Shown here piece after piece: positions 45,679-56,298 of a stretch of 64,000 bases of DNA. The notes beneath the pieces were generated by a model. That model made no database searches. It saw only the letters and a list, made by a program, of their open reading frames with translations, and was not told where the DNA came from. Source of the DNA: Canna indica (lineage: Eukaryota; Streptophyta; Magnoliopsida; Zingiberales; Cannaceae); the NCBI GenBank assembly GCA_034359265.1, contig CP136897.1, positions 29,189,501-29,253,500 of the forward strand, written 5' to 3'. The translations under genes and the position numbers were made by a program. Numbering within the stretch: the stretch's first letter is position 1; each line of letters begins with the position of its first letter.

Positions 45679-46046
45679 GTCGTGCACTTCTGATCGTCGG
45701 CTAATAAGGGTGAGCGTCCGAGGGATAGCTCGGGGTCATTTTCTTCATCTCTTCGCGCTCCTTTTAGCGCCACGTGAAAAGATGAAATCGGACAATAATG
45801 CACGAAGTTACGCCCGTTTTAAACGAAAAATAATAATTGAAATGTTATTTTTCTTATTTATTTACAAATTTTAATTTTTCGAGTCGGTTGGTCGATCGAG
45901 CCGGCCGAAGAGGTTGCGGCGGGCCCCGCGCGGGTGATCGACAGCCAAATCTTATGTCGACGACGTCGTCCGTCCTTAACGTTTGGTTAGAAAGATTGGT
46001 AAAAAAAATGATCTCGTCGTGCAATCACATAGGTAGTAAAAAAAAA

Positions 46047-46163
46047 AGTGCAACACAAGGACTTCCCAGGGGGTCACCCATCCTAGTACTACTCTCGCCC
46101 AAGCACGCTTAACTTCGGAGTTATGATGGGATCCGGTGCGTTAGTGCTGGTATGGTCGCACCC
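46047..46163 (-). rRNA. 5S rRNA: 5S rRNA copy 98
   Basis: AGTGCAACACAAGG, GTTATGATG, TATGGTCGC. Confidence 0.86.
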
Positions 46164-46531
46164 ATCGTACACTTCTGATCGTCGGCTAATAAAGGTGAGC
46201 GTCCGAGGGATAGCTCGGGGTCATTTTCTTCGTCTCTTCGCGCGCCTTTTAGCGCCACGTGAAAAGATGAAATCGGACAATAATGCACGAAGTTACGCCC
46301 GTTTTAAACGAAAAATAATAATTGAAATGTTATTTTTCTTATTTATTTGCAAATTTTAATTTTTCGAGTCGGTTGGTCGATCGAGCCGGCCGAAGAGGTT
46401 GCGGCGGGCCCCGCGCGGGCGATCGACAGCCAAATCTTATGTCGACGACGTCGTCCGTCCTTAACGTTTGGTTAGAAAGATTGGTAAAAAAAATGATCTC
46501 GTCGTGCAATCAAATAGGTAGTAAAAAAAAA

Positions 46532-46648
46532 AGTGCAACACAAGGACTTCCCAGGGGGTCACCCATCCTAGTACTACTCTCGCCCAAGCACGCTTAACTT
46601 CGGAGTTATGATGGGATCCGGTGCGTTAGTGCTGGTATGGTCGCACCC
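46532..46648 (-). rRNA. 5S rRNA: 5S rRNA copy 99
   Basis: Appears identical to 46047. Confidence 0.86.
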
Positions 46649-47016
46649 ATCGTACACTTCTGATCGTCGGCTAATAAAGGTGAGCGTTCGAGGGATAGCT
46701 CGGGGTCATTTTCTTCGTCTCTTCGCGCGCCTTTTAGCGCCACGTGAAAAGATGAAATCGGACAATAATGCACGAAGTTACGCCCGTTTTAAACGAAAAA
46801 TAATAATTGAAATGTTATTTTTCTTATTTATTTGCAAATTTTAATTTTTCGAGTCGGTTGGTCGATCGAGCCGGCCGAAGAGGTTGCGGCGGGCCCCGCG
46901 CGGGCGATCGACAGCCAAATCTTATGTCGACGACGTCGTCCGTCCTTAACGTTTGGTTAGAAAGATTGGTAAAAAAAATGATCTCGTCGTGCAATCAAAT
47001 AGGTAGTAAAAAAAAA

Positions 47017-47133
47017 GGTGCAACACGAGGACTTCCGAAGGGGTCACCCATCCTAGTACCACTCTCGCGCAAGCACGCTTAACTACGGAGTTCTGATGGG
47101 ATCCGGTGCGTTAGTGCTAGTATGATCGCACCC
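47017..47133 (-). rRNA. 5S rRNA: 5S rRNA copy 100 (class B)
   Basis: CTTCCGAAGGGG, CTTAACTACGG. Class B gene behind a 46047-type spacer, a recombination boundary. Confidence 0.85.
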
Positions 47134-47501
47134 GTCATGCACTTCTGATCGTCGGCTAATAAGGGTGAGCCTCCGAGGGACAACTCGGGGTCATTTTCTT
47201 CGTCTCTTCGCGCGCGTTTCAGCGCCACGTGAAAAGCTGGAATCGGACAATAATGCACGGAGTTACGCCCGTTTTAAACGAAAAATAATAATTGAAATGT
47301 CATTTTTCTTATTTATTTACAAATTTTAATTTTTTGGGTCGGTTGGTCGATCAAGCCGGCTGTACAGGTTGCAGCGGGCCCCGCGCGGGCGATCGACAGC
47401 CAAATTTTATGGCGACGACGTCGTCCGTCCTTAACGTTTGGTTAGAAAGATTGGTAAAAAAAATGATCTCGTCGAGCAATCAAATAGGTAGTAAAAAAAA
47501 A

Positions 47502-47618
47502 GGTGCAACACGAGGACTTCCGAAGGGGTCACCCATCCTAGTACCACTCTCGCGCAAGCACGCTTAACTTCGGAGTTCTAATGGGATCCGGTGCGTTAGT
47601 GCTAGTATGATCGCACCC
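47502..47618 (-). rRNA. 5S rRNA: 5S rRNA copy 101 (class B)
   Basis: Partner of 44024; the last class B copy in the window. Confidence 0.85.
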
Positions 47619-47989
47619 GTCATGCACTTCTGATCGTCGGCTAATAAGGGTGAGCGTCCGAGGGACAACTCGGGGTCATTTTCTTCGTCTCTTCGCGCGC
47701 GTTTCAGCGCCACGTGAAAAGCTGGAATTGGACAATAATGCACGGAGTTACGCCCGTTTTAAACGAAAAATAATAATTGAAATGTCATTTTTCTTATTTA
47801 TTTACAAATTTTAATTTTTCGGGTCGGTTGGTCGATCGAGCCGGCCGTAGAGGTTGCGATGGGCCCCACGCGGGCGACGGACAGCCAAATTTTATGGCGA
47901 CGACGTCGTCCGTCCTTAACGATTGGTTAGAAAGATTGGTAGTAAAAAAAATGATCTCGTCGTGCAATCAAATAGGTAGTAAAAAAATC

Positions 47990-48106
47990 GGTGCAACACA
48001 AGGACTTCCCAGGGGGTCACCCATCCTAGTACTACTCTCGATCAAGCACGCTTAAGTTCGAAGTTTTGATGGGATCCGGTGCGTTAGTGCTGGTATGATC
48101 GCACCC
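47990..48106 (-). rRNA. 5S rRNA: 5S rRNA copy 102
   Basis: Partner of 44512, with GCAACACAAGG. Confidence 0.83.
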
Positions 48107-48473
48107 GTCATGCAATTCTGATCGTCGGCTAATAAGGGTCAGCGTCCGAGGGACAGCTCGGGGTCATTTTCTTCGTCTCTTCGCGCGCCTTTCAGCGCCA
48201 CGTGAAAAGCTAAAATCGAACAATAATGCACAGAGTTACGCCCGTTTTAAACGAAAAATAATAATTGAAATGTTATTTTTCTTATTTATTTACAAATTTT
48301 AATTTTTCGGGTCAGTTGGTCGATCGAGCCGGCCGTAGAGGTTGCGGCGGGCCCCGCGCGGGCGAACGACAGCCAAATTTTATGGCGACGACGCCGTCCG
48401 TCCTCAACGTTTGCTTAGAAAGATTGGTAAAAAAATGATCTCGTCGTGCAATCAAATAGGTAGTAAAAAAAAA

Positions 48474-48499
48474 GGTGCAACACGAGGACTTCCCAGGGG
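48474..48499 (-). pseudogene. 5S remnant, 26 nt, duplicate copy
   Basis: Same CCCAGGGG-AAAGATTGG junction as at 45020. Confidence 0.92.
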
Positions 48500-48556
48500 A
48501 AAGATTGGTAAAAAAAATGATCTCATCGTGCAATCAAATAGGTAGTAAAAAAAAAA

Positions 48557-48673
48557 GGTGCAACACGAGGACATCCCAGGGGGTCACCCATACTAGTACT
48601 ACTCTCGCCCAAGCACGCTTAACTTCGGAGTTCTGATGGGATCCGGTGCGTTAGTGCTGGTATGATCGCACCC
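48557..48673 (-). rRNA. 5S rRNA: 5S rRNA copy 104
   Basis: GACATCCCAG, CATACTAG; followed upstream by CATTGTGCAC. Confidence 0.88.
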
Positions 48674-49041
48674 ATTGTGCACTTCTGATCGTCGGCTAAT
48701 AAGGGTGAGCGTCCGAGGGATAGCTCGTGTTCATTTTCTTCGTCTCTTCACGAGCATTTTAGAGCCACGTGAAAAGCTGAAATCGGACAATAATGCACGG
48801 AGTTACGCCCGTTTTAATTGAAAAATAATAATTGAAATGTTATTTTTCTTATTTATTTACAAATTTTAATTTTTTGGGTCGGTTGGTCGATCGAGCCGGC
48901 CGTAGAGGTTGCGGCGGGCCCCGCTCGGGCGATCGACAGCCAAATTTTACGTCGACGACGTCGTCCGTCCTTAACGTTTGGTTAGAAAGATTGGTAAAAA
49001 AAATGATCTCGTCGTGCAATCAAATAGGTAGTAAAAAAAAA

Positions 49042-49158
49042 GGTGCAACACGAGGACTTCCCAGGGGGTCACCCTTCCTAGTACAACTGTCGCCCAAGCA
49101 CGCTTAACTTCGGAGTTCTGATGGGATCCGGTGCGTTAGTGCTGGTATGATCGCACCC
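49042..49158 (-). rRNA. 5S rRNA: 5S rRNA copy 105
   Basis: CCCTTCCTAGTACAACTGTCG. Confidence 0.88.
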
Positions 49159-49526
49159 GTCGTGCACTTCTGATCGTCGGCTAATAAGGGTGAGCGTCCG
49201 AGGGATAGCTCGGGGTCATTTTCTTCATCTCTTCGCGCTCCTTTTAGCGCCACGTGAAAAGATGAAATCGGACAATAATGCACGAAGTTACGCCCGTTTT
49301 AAACGAAAAATAATAATTGAAATGTTATTTTTCTTATTTATTTAGAAATTTTAATTTTTCGAGTCGGTTGGTCGATCGAGCCGGCCGAAGAGGTTGCGGC
49401 GGGCCCCGCGCGGGCGATCGACAGCCAAATCTTATGTCGACGACGTCGTCCGTCCTTAACGTTTGGTTAGAAAGATTGGTAAAAAAAATGATCTCGTCGT
49501 GCAATCAAATAGGTAGTAAAAAAAAA

Positions 49527-49643
49527 AGTGCAACACAAGGACTTCCCAGGGGGTCACCCATCCTAGTACTACTCTCGCCCAAGCACGCTTAACTTCGGAG
49601 TTATGATGGGATCCGGTGCGTTAGTGCTGGTATGGTCGCACCC
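49527..49643 (-). rRNA. 5S rRNA: 5S rRNA copy 106
   Basis: Same haplotype as 46047. Confidence 0.86.
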
Positions 49644-50011
49644 ATCATACACTTCTGATCGTCGGCTAATAAAGGTGAGCGTCCGAGGGATAGCTCGGGG
49701 TCATTTTCTTCGTCTCTTCGCGCGCCTTTTAGCGCCACGTGAAAAGATGAAATCGGACAATAATGCACGAAGTTACGCCCGTTATAAACGAAAAATAATA
49801 ATTGAAATGTTATTTTGCTTATTTATTTACAAATTTTAATTTTTCGAGTCGGTTGGTCGATCGAGCCGGCCGAAGTGGTTGCGGCGGGCCCCGCGCGGGC
49901 GATCGAGAGCCAAATTTTATGTCGACGACATCGTCCGTCCTTAACGTTTGGTTAGAAAGATTGGTAAAAAAAATGATCTCGTCGTGCAATCAAATAGGTA
50001 GTAAAAAAAAG

Positions 50012-50128
50012 GGTGCAACACAAGGACTTCCCAGGGGGTCACCCATCCTAGTACTACTCTCGCCCAAGAACGCTTAACTTCGGAGTTCTGATAAGATCCG
50101 GTGCGTTAGTGCTGGTATGATCGCACCC
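50012..50128 (-). rRNA. 5S rRNA: 5S rRNA copy 107
   Basis: ACACAAGG, CAAGAACGCTT, CTGATAAGATCC. Confidence 0.87.
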
Positions 50129-50383
50129 GTCGTGCACTTCTGATCGTCGGCTAATAAGGGTGAGCGTCCGAGGGATAGCTCGGGGTCATTTTCTTCGTCT
50201 CTTCGCGCGCCTTTTAGCGCCACGTGAAAACATGAAATCGGACAATAATGCACGGAGTTACGCCCGTTTTAAACGAAAAATAATAATTGAAATGTTATTT
50301 TTCTTATTTATTTAAAAATTTTAATTTTTCGGGTCGGTTGGTCGATCGAGCCAGCCGTAGAGGTTGCGGCGGTCCCCGCGCGG

Positions 50384-50455
50384 CCGATCGACAGCCAAAT
50401 CTTATGTCGACGACGTCGTCCGATCGACAGCCAAATCTTATGTCGACGACGTCGG
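50384..50455. repeat. 36-bp tandem duplication in the spacer at the truncation junction
   Basis: CCGATCGACAGCC starts at 50384, at 50420 and, as CCGAT only, at 50456. Each 36-bp copy ends in the GACGACGTCG palindrome. It appears in no other unit. Confidence 0.9.
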
Positions 50456-50457
50456 CC

Positions 50458-50491
50458 GATCCGGTGCGTTAGTGCTGGTATGATCGCACCC
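50458..50491 (-). pseudogene. 5S remnant, 34 nt (RNA 1-34)
   Basis: Only the 5' end remains (GATCCGGTGCG to GCACCC), with its upstream promoter intact. It is joined at GAT(C) to a 36-bp spacer segment repeated in tandem (50384-50419 and 50420-50455). It lacks the internal promoter. Confidence 0.92.
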
Positions 50492-50859
50492 ATTGTGCAC
50501 TTCTGATCATCGGCTAATAAGGGTGAGCGTCCGAGGGATAGCTCGTGTTCATTTTCTTCGTCTCTTCACGCGCATTTTAGAGCCACGTGAAAAGCTGAAA
50601 TCGGACAATAATGCACGGAGTTACGCCCGTTTTAATTGAAAAATAATAATTGAAATGTTATTTTTCTTATTTATTTACAAATTTTAATTTTTTGGGTCGG
50701 TTGGTCGATCGAGCCGGCCGTAGAGGTTGCGGCGGGCCCCGCTCGGGCGATCGACAGCCAAATTTTACGTCGACGACGTCGTCCGTCCTTAACGTTTGGT
50801 TAGAAAGATTGGTAAAAAAAATGATCTCGTCGTGCAATCAAATAGGTAGTAAAAAAAAA

Positions 50860-50976
50860 GGTGCAACACGAGGACTTCCCAGGGGGTCACCCTTCCTAGT
50901 ACAACTGTCGCCCAAGCACGCTTAACTTCGGAGTTCTGATGGGATCCGGTGCGTTAGTGCTGGTATGATCGCACCC
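50860..50976 (-). rRNA. 5S rRNA: 5S rRNA copy 109
   Basis: Partner of 49042 at 1,818 bp. Confidence 0.88.
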
Positions 50977-51344
50977 GTCGTGCACTTCTGATCGTCGGCT
51001 AATAAGGGTGAGCGTCCGAGGGATAGCTCGGGGTCATTTTCTTCATCTCTTCGCGCTCCTTTTAGCGCCACGTGAAAAGATGAAATCGGACAATAATGCA
51101 CGAAGTTACGCCCGTTTTAAACGAAAAATAATAATTGAAATTTTATTTTTCTTATTTATTTACAAATTTTAATTTTTCGGCTCGGTTGGTCGATCGAGCC
51201 GGTCGTAGAGGTTGCGGCTGGCCCCGCGCGGGCGATCGACAGCCAAATTTTATGTCGACGACGTCGTCCGTCCTTAACATTTGGTTAGAAAGATTGGTAA
51301 AAAAAATGATCTCGTCGTGCAATCAAATAGGTAGTAAAAAAAAA

Positions 51345-51461
51345 GGTGCAACACGAGGACTTCCCAGGGGGTCACCCATCCTAGTACTACTCTCGCCCAA
51401 GCATGCTTAACTTCGGAGTTCTGATGGGATCCGGTGTGTTAGTGCTGGTATGATCGCACCC
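51345..51461 (-). rRNA. 5S rRNA: 5S rRNA copy 110
   Basis: Class A; GCATGCTT and GGTGTGTTAG. Its spacer matches that of 24055, 27 kb away. Confidence 0.9.
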
Positions 51462-51827
51462 ATCGTGCACTTCTGATCGTCGGCTAATAAAGGTGAGCGT
51501 CCTAGGGATAGCTCGGGGTCATTTTCTTCGTCTCTTCGCGCGCCTTTTAGCGCCACGTGAAAAGATGAAATCGGACAATAATGCACGAAATTACGCCCGT
51601 TTTAAACGAAAAATAATAATTGAAATGTTATTTTTCTTATTTATTTACAAATTTTAATTTTTCGGGTCGGTTGTCGATCGAGCCGGCCGTAGAGGTTGCG
51701 GCGGGCCCCGCGCGGGCGATCGAGAGCCAAATTTTATGTCGACGACGTCGTCCGTCCTTAACGTTTGGTTAGAAAGATTGGTAAAAAAAATGATCTCGTC
51801 GTGCAATCAAATAGGTAGTAAAAAAAA

Positions 51828-51943
51828 GGTGCAACACGAGGACTTCCCTGGGGTCACCCTTCCTAGTACTACTGTCGCCCAAGCACGCTTAACTTCGGAG
51901 TTCTGATGGGATCCGGTGCGTTAGTTCTGGTATGATCGCACCC
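51828..51943 (-). rRNA. 5S rRNA: 5S rRNA copy 111 (116 nt)
   Basis: CTTCCCTGGGGTC with one G lost, CCCTTCC, ACTGTCG, GTTAGTTCTGG. Confidence 0.85.
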
Positions 51944-52310
51944 GTCGTGCACTTCTGATCATCGGGTAATAAGGGTGAGCGTCCGAGGGATAGCTCGGGG
52001 TCATTTTCTTCGTCTCTTCGCGCGCCTTTTAGCGCCACGTGAAAAGCTGAAATCGGACAATAATGCACGGAGTTACGCCCGTTTTAACGAAAAATAATAA
52101 TTGAAATGTTATTTTTCTTATTGATTTACAAATTTTAATTTTTCGGGTCGGTTGGTCGATAGAGCCGGCCGTAGAGGTTGCGGCGGCCCCGCGCGGGCGA
52201 TCGACAGCCAAATTTTTTGTCGACGACGTCATTCGTCCTTAACGTTTGGTTAGAAAGATTGGTATAAAAAATGATCTCGTCGTGCAATGAAATAAGTAGT
52301 AAAAAAAAAA

Positions 52311-52427
52311 GGTGCAACACGAGGACTTCCCAGGGGGTCACCCATCCTTGTACTACTCTCGCCCAAGCACGCTTAACTTCGGAGTTCTGATGGGATCCGG
52401 TGCGTTAGTGCTGGTATGATCGCACCC
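52311..52427 (-). rRNA. 5S rRNA: 5S rRNA copy 112 (near consensus)
   Basis: Single change: CATCCTTGTAC. Confidence 0.92.
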
Positions 52428-52795
52428 GTCGTGCACTTCTGATCATCGGCTAATAAGGGTGAGCGTCCGAGGGATAGCTCGGGGTCATTTTCTTCGTCTC
52501 TTCGCGCGCCTTTTAGCGCCACGTGAAAAGCTGAAATCGGACAATAATGCACGGAGTTACGCTCGTTTTAAACGAAAAATAATAATTGAAATGTTATTTT
52601 TCTTATTTATTTACAAATTTTAATTTTTCGGGTCGGTTGGTCGATAGAGCCGGCCGTAGAGGTTGTGGCGGCCCCGCGCGGGCGATCGACAGCCAAATTT
52701 TTTGTCGACGACGTCATTCGTCCTTAACGTTTGGTTAGAAAGATTGGTAAAAAAAATGATCTCGTCGTGCAATGAAATAAGTAGTAAAAAAAAAA

Positions 52796-52912
52796 GGTGC
52801 AACACGAGGACTTCCCAGGGGGTCACCCACCCTAGTACTACTCGCGCCCAAGCACGCTTAACTTTGGAGTTTTGATGGGATCCGGTGCGTTAGTGCTGGT
52901 ATGATCGCACCC
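52796..52912 (-). rRNA. 5S rRNA: 5S rRNA copy 113
   Basis: CACCCACCCTAG, CTCGCGCCCAAG, CTTTGGAGTTTTG. Confidence 0.86.
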
Positions 52913-53277
52913 GTCGTGCACTTCTGATCGTCGGCTAATAACTGTGAGCGTCCGAGGGATAGCACGGGGTCATTTTCTTCGTCTCTTCGCGCCTTTTAGC
53001 GCCACGTGAAATGCTGAAATCGGACAATAATGCACGGAGTTACGCCCGTTTTAAACGAAAAATAATAATTGAAAAGTTATTTTTCTTATTTATTTAAAAA
53101 TTTTAATTTTTCGGGTCGGTTGGTCGATCGAGCCGGCCGTAGAGGTTGCGGCGGGCCCCGCGCGGGCGATCGACAGCCAAATCTTATGTCGACGACGTCG
53201 TCCGTCCTTAACGTTTGGTTAGAAAGATTGGTAAAAAAAATGATCTCGTCGTGCAATCAAATAGGTAGTAAAAAAAA

Positions 53278-53394
53278 GGTGCAACACGAGGACTTCCCTG
53301 GGGGTCACCCTTCCTAGTACTACTGTCGCCCAAGCACGCTTAACTTCGGAGTTCTGATGGGATCCGGTGCGTTAGTTCTGGTATGATCGCACCC
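53278..53394 (-). rRNA. 5S rRNA: 5S rRNA copy 114
   Basis: CTTCCCTGGGGG, CCCTTCC, ACTGTCG, GTTAGTTCTGG; partner of 51828 with the G run intact. Confidence 0.86.
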
Positions 53395-53761
53395 GTCGTG
53401 CACTTCTGATCATCGGGTAATAAGGGTGAGCGTCCGAGGGATAGCTCGGGGTCATTTTCTTCGTCTCTTCGCGCGCCTTTTAGCGCCACGTGAAAAGCTG
53501 AAATCGGACAATAATGCACGGAGTTACGCCCGTTTTAACGAAAAATAATAATTGAAATGTTATTTTTCTTATTGATTTACAAATTTTAATTTTTCGGGTC
53601 GGTTGGTCGATAGAGCCGGCCGTAGAGGTTGCGGCGGCCCCGCGCGGGCGATCGACAGCCAAATTTTTTGTCGACGACGTCATTCGTCCTTAACGTTTGG
53701 TTAGAAAGATTGGTATAAAAAATGATCTCGTCGTGCAATGAAATAAGTAGTAAAAAAAAAA

Positions 53762-53878
53762 GGTGCAACACGAGGACTTCCCAGGGGGTCACCCATCCTT
53801 GTACTACTCTCGCCCAAGCACGCTTAACTTCGGAGTTCTGATGGGATCCGGTGCGTTAGTGCTGGTATGATCGCACCC
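53762..53878 (-). rRNA. 5S rRNA: 5S rRNA copy 115 (near consensus)
   Basis: Partner of 52311, same single change. Confidence 0.92.
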
Positions 53879-54246
53879 GTCGTGCACTTCTGATCATCGG
53901 CTAATAAGGGTGAGCGTCCGAGGGATAGCTCGGGGTCATTTTCTTCGTCTCTTCGCGCGCCTTTTAGCGCCACGTGAAAAGCTGAAATCGGACAATAATG
54001 CACGGAGTTACGCTCGTTTTAAACGAAAAATAATAATTGAAATGTTATTTTTCTTATTTATTTACAAATTTTAATTTTTCGGGTCGGTTGGTCGATAGAG
54101 CCGGCCGTAGAGGTTGTGGCGGCCCCGCGCGGGCGATCGACAGCCAAATTTTTTGTCGACGACGTCATTCGTCCTTAACGTTTGGTTAGAAAGATTGGTA
54201 AAAAAAATGATCTCGTCGTGCAATGAAATAAGTAGTAAAAAAAAAA

Positions 54247-54363
54247 GGTGCAACACGAGGACTTCCCAGGGGGTCACCCACCCTAGTACTACTCGCGCCC
54301 AAGCACGCTTAACTTTGGAGTTTTGATGGGATCCGGTGCGTTAGTGCTGGTATGATCGCACCC
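54247..54363 (-). rRNA. 5S rRNA: 5S rRNA copy 116
   Basis: Partner of 52796. Confidence 0.86.
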
Positions 54364-54729
54364 GTCGTGCACTTCTGATCGTCGGCTAATAACTGTGAGC
54401 GTCCGAGGGATAGCACGGGGTCATTTTCTTCGTCTCTTCGCGCCTTTTAGCGCCACGTGAAAAGCTGAAATCGGACAATAATGCACGGAGTTACGCCCGT
54501 TTTAAACGAAAAATAATAATTGAAAAGTTATTTTTCTTATTTATTTAAAAATTTTAATTTTTCGGGTCGGTTGGTCGATCGAGCCGGCCGTAGAGGTTGC
54601 GGCGGGCCCTGCGCGGGCGATCGACAGCCAAATCTTATGTCGACGACGTCGTCCGTCCTTAACGTTTGGTTAGAAAGATTGGTAAAAAAAATGATCTCGT
54701 CGTGCAATCAAATAGGTAGTAAAAAAAAA

Positions 54730-54846
54730 GGTGCAACACGAGGACTTCCCAGGGGGTCACCCATCCTAGTACTACTCTCGCCCAAGCACGCTTAACTTCA
54801 GAGTTCTGATGGGATCCGGTGCGTTAGTGCTGGTATGATCGCACCC
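54730..54846 (-). rRNA. 5S rRNA: 5S rRNA copy 117 (near consensus)
   Basis: Single change: CTTCAGAG at the A-box edge. Base -1 is T rather than C. Confidence 0.92.
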
Positions 54847-55213
54847 ATCGTGCACTTCTGATCGTCCGCTAATAAGGGTGAGCGTCCGAGGGATAGCTCG
54901 GGGTCATTTTCTTCATCTCTTCGCGCGCCTTTTAGCGCCACGTGAAAAGATGAAATCGGACAATAATGCACGAAGTTACGCCCGTTTTAAACGAAAAATA
55001 ATAATTGAAATGTTATTTTTCTTATTTATTTACAAATTTTAATTTTTCGAGTCGGTTGGTCGATCGAGCCGGCCGAAGAGGTTGCGGCGGGCCCCGCGCG
55101 GGCGATCGAGAGCCAAATTTTATGTCGACGACGTCGTCCGTCCTTAACGTTTGGTTAGAAAGATTGGTAAAAAAAATGATCTCGTCGTGCAACAAATAAG
55201 TAGTAAAAAAAAA

Positions 55214-55330
55214 GATGCAACACGAGGACTTCCCAGGGGGTCACCCATCCTAGTACTACTCTCGCCCAAGCATGCTTAACTTCGGAGTTCTGATGGGATC
55301 CGGTGCGTTAGTGCTGGTATGATCGCACCC
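55214..55330 (-). rRNA. 5S rRNA: 5S rRNA copy 118
   Basis: GATGCAAC, GCATGCTT. The spacer has GTGCAACAAATAAG, missing TC or an equivalent pair; a similar loss occurs at 57615 and 58580. Confidence 0.89.
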
Positions 55331-55696
55331 GTCGTGCACTTCTGATCGTCGGCTAATAAGGGTGAGCGTCCGAGGGATAGCTCGGGGTCATTTTCTTCGT
55401 CTCTTCGTGTGCCTTTTAGCGCCACGCGAAAAGCTGAAATCGGACAATAATGCACGGAGTTACGCCCGTTTTAAACGAAAAATAATAATTGAAATGTTAT
55501 TTTTCTTATTTATTTACAAATTTTAATTTTTCGGGTCGGTTGGTCGATTGAGCCGGCCGTAGAGGTTGCGGCGGGCCCCGCGCGGGCGATCGACAGCCAA
55601 ATTTTATGTCGACGACGTCGTCCGACCTTAATGTTTGGTTAGAAAGATTGGTAAAAAAATGATCTCGTCGTGCAATCAAATAGGTAGTAAAAAAAA

Positions 55697-55813
55697 GGTG
55701 CAACACGAGGACTTCCCAGGGGGTCACCCATCCATGTACTACTCTCGCCCAAGCATGCTTAACTTCGGAGTTCTGATGGGATCCGGTGCGTTAGTGCTGG
55801 AATGATCGCACCC
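55697..55813 (-). rRNA. 5S rRNA: 5S rRNA copy 119
   Basis: CATCCATGTAC, GCATGCTT, CTGGAATG. Confidence 0.87.
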
Positions 55814-56181
55814 GTCATGCACTTCTGATCGTCGGCTAATAAGGGTGAGCGTCCGAGGGATAGCTCGGGGTCATTTTCTTCGTCTCTTCGCGCGCCTTTT
55901 AGCGCCACGTGAAAAGTTGAAATCGGACAATAATGCACCAAATTACGCCCGTTTTAAACGAAAAATAATAATTGAAATGTTATTTTTCTTATTTATTTAC
56001 AAATTTTAATTTTTCGGGTCGGTTGGTCGATCGAGCCGGCCGTAGAGGTTGCGGCGGGCCCCGCTCGGGCGATCGACAGCCAAATTTTATGTCGACGACG
56101 TCGTCCGTCCTTAACGTTTGGTTAGAAAGATTGGTAAAAAAAATGATCTCGTCGTCCAATCAAATAGGTAGTAAAAAAAAA

Positions 56182-56298
56182 GGTGCAACACGAGGACTTC
56201 CCAGGGGGTCACCCTTCCTAGTACGACTGTCGCCCAAGCACGCTTAACTTCGGAGTTCTGATGGGATCCGGTGCGTTAGTGCTGGTATGATCGCACCC
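56182..56298 (-). rRNA. 5S rRNA: 5S rRNA copy 120
   Basis: CCCTTCCTAGTACGACTGTCG, the haplotype of 45562. Confidence 0.88.

Larger units (their letters stand above)
45837..47010. repeat. Local triplication of one 485-bp unit
   Basis: The spacers beginning at 45837, 46322 and 46807 are near identical (TTTTTCGAGTCGG, CCGGCCGAAGAGG, CCAAATCTTATG), and the genes at 46047 and 46532 appear identical base for base. This is a very recent tandem amplification within the array. Confidence 0.8.
43530..49800. repeat. Higher-order repeat, 3,478-3,480-bp offset
   Basis: About 43530-46320 recurs at 47010-49800. Paired genes are 43539/47017, 44024/47502, 44512/47990, 44995/48474, 45077/48557, 45562/49042 and 46047/49527. 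The offset rises from 3,478 to 3,480 through 1-nt changes near the 26-nt remnant. Between the blocks are further copies of the 46047-type unit. Confidence 0.85.
48640..51128. repeat. Partial copy of the 3.48-kb block, 1,818-bp offset
   Basis: About 48640-49310 recurs at 50458-51128. Both carry CACCCATTGTGCAC upstream of a gene, TAGCTCGTGTTCATT, CGTTTTAATTGAA, and a TTTTACGTCGAC spacer before the CCCTTCCTAGTACAACTG gene (49042, 50860). The right copy begins inside a 5S gene, at the 34-nt remnant. Confidence 0.8.
51830..54725. repeat. Higher-order repeat, two 1,451-bp copies (three units each)
   Basis: Gene pairs are 52311/53762 and 52796/54247 at exactly 1,451 bp; 51828/53278 differ by 1 nt because the left copy lost one G. 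The spacers share TTTTTTGTCGACGACGTCATTC and GCAATGAAATAAGTAG variants. The copies are adjacent. Confidence 0.85.

Noticed and set aside
20935..54725. Higher-order blocks as pure assembly artefacts
   Set aside because: The copies differ at scattered single bases and 1-nt indels, which argues for real duplications. Collapse or expansion of copy number still cannot be excluded without reads.
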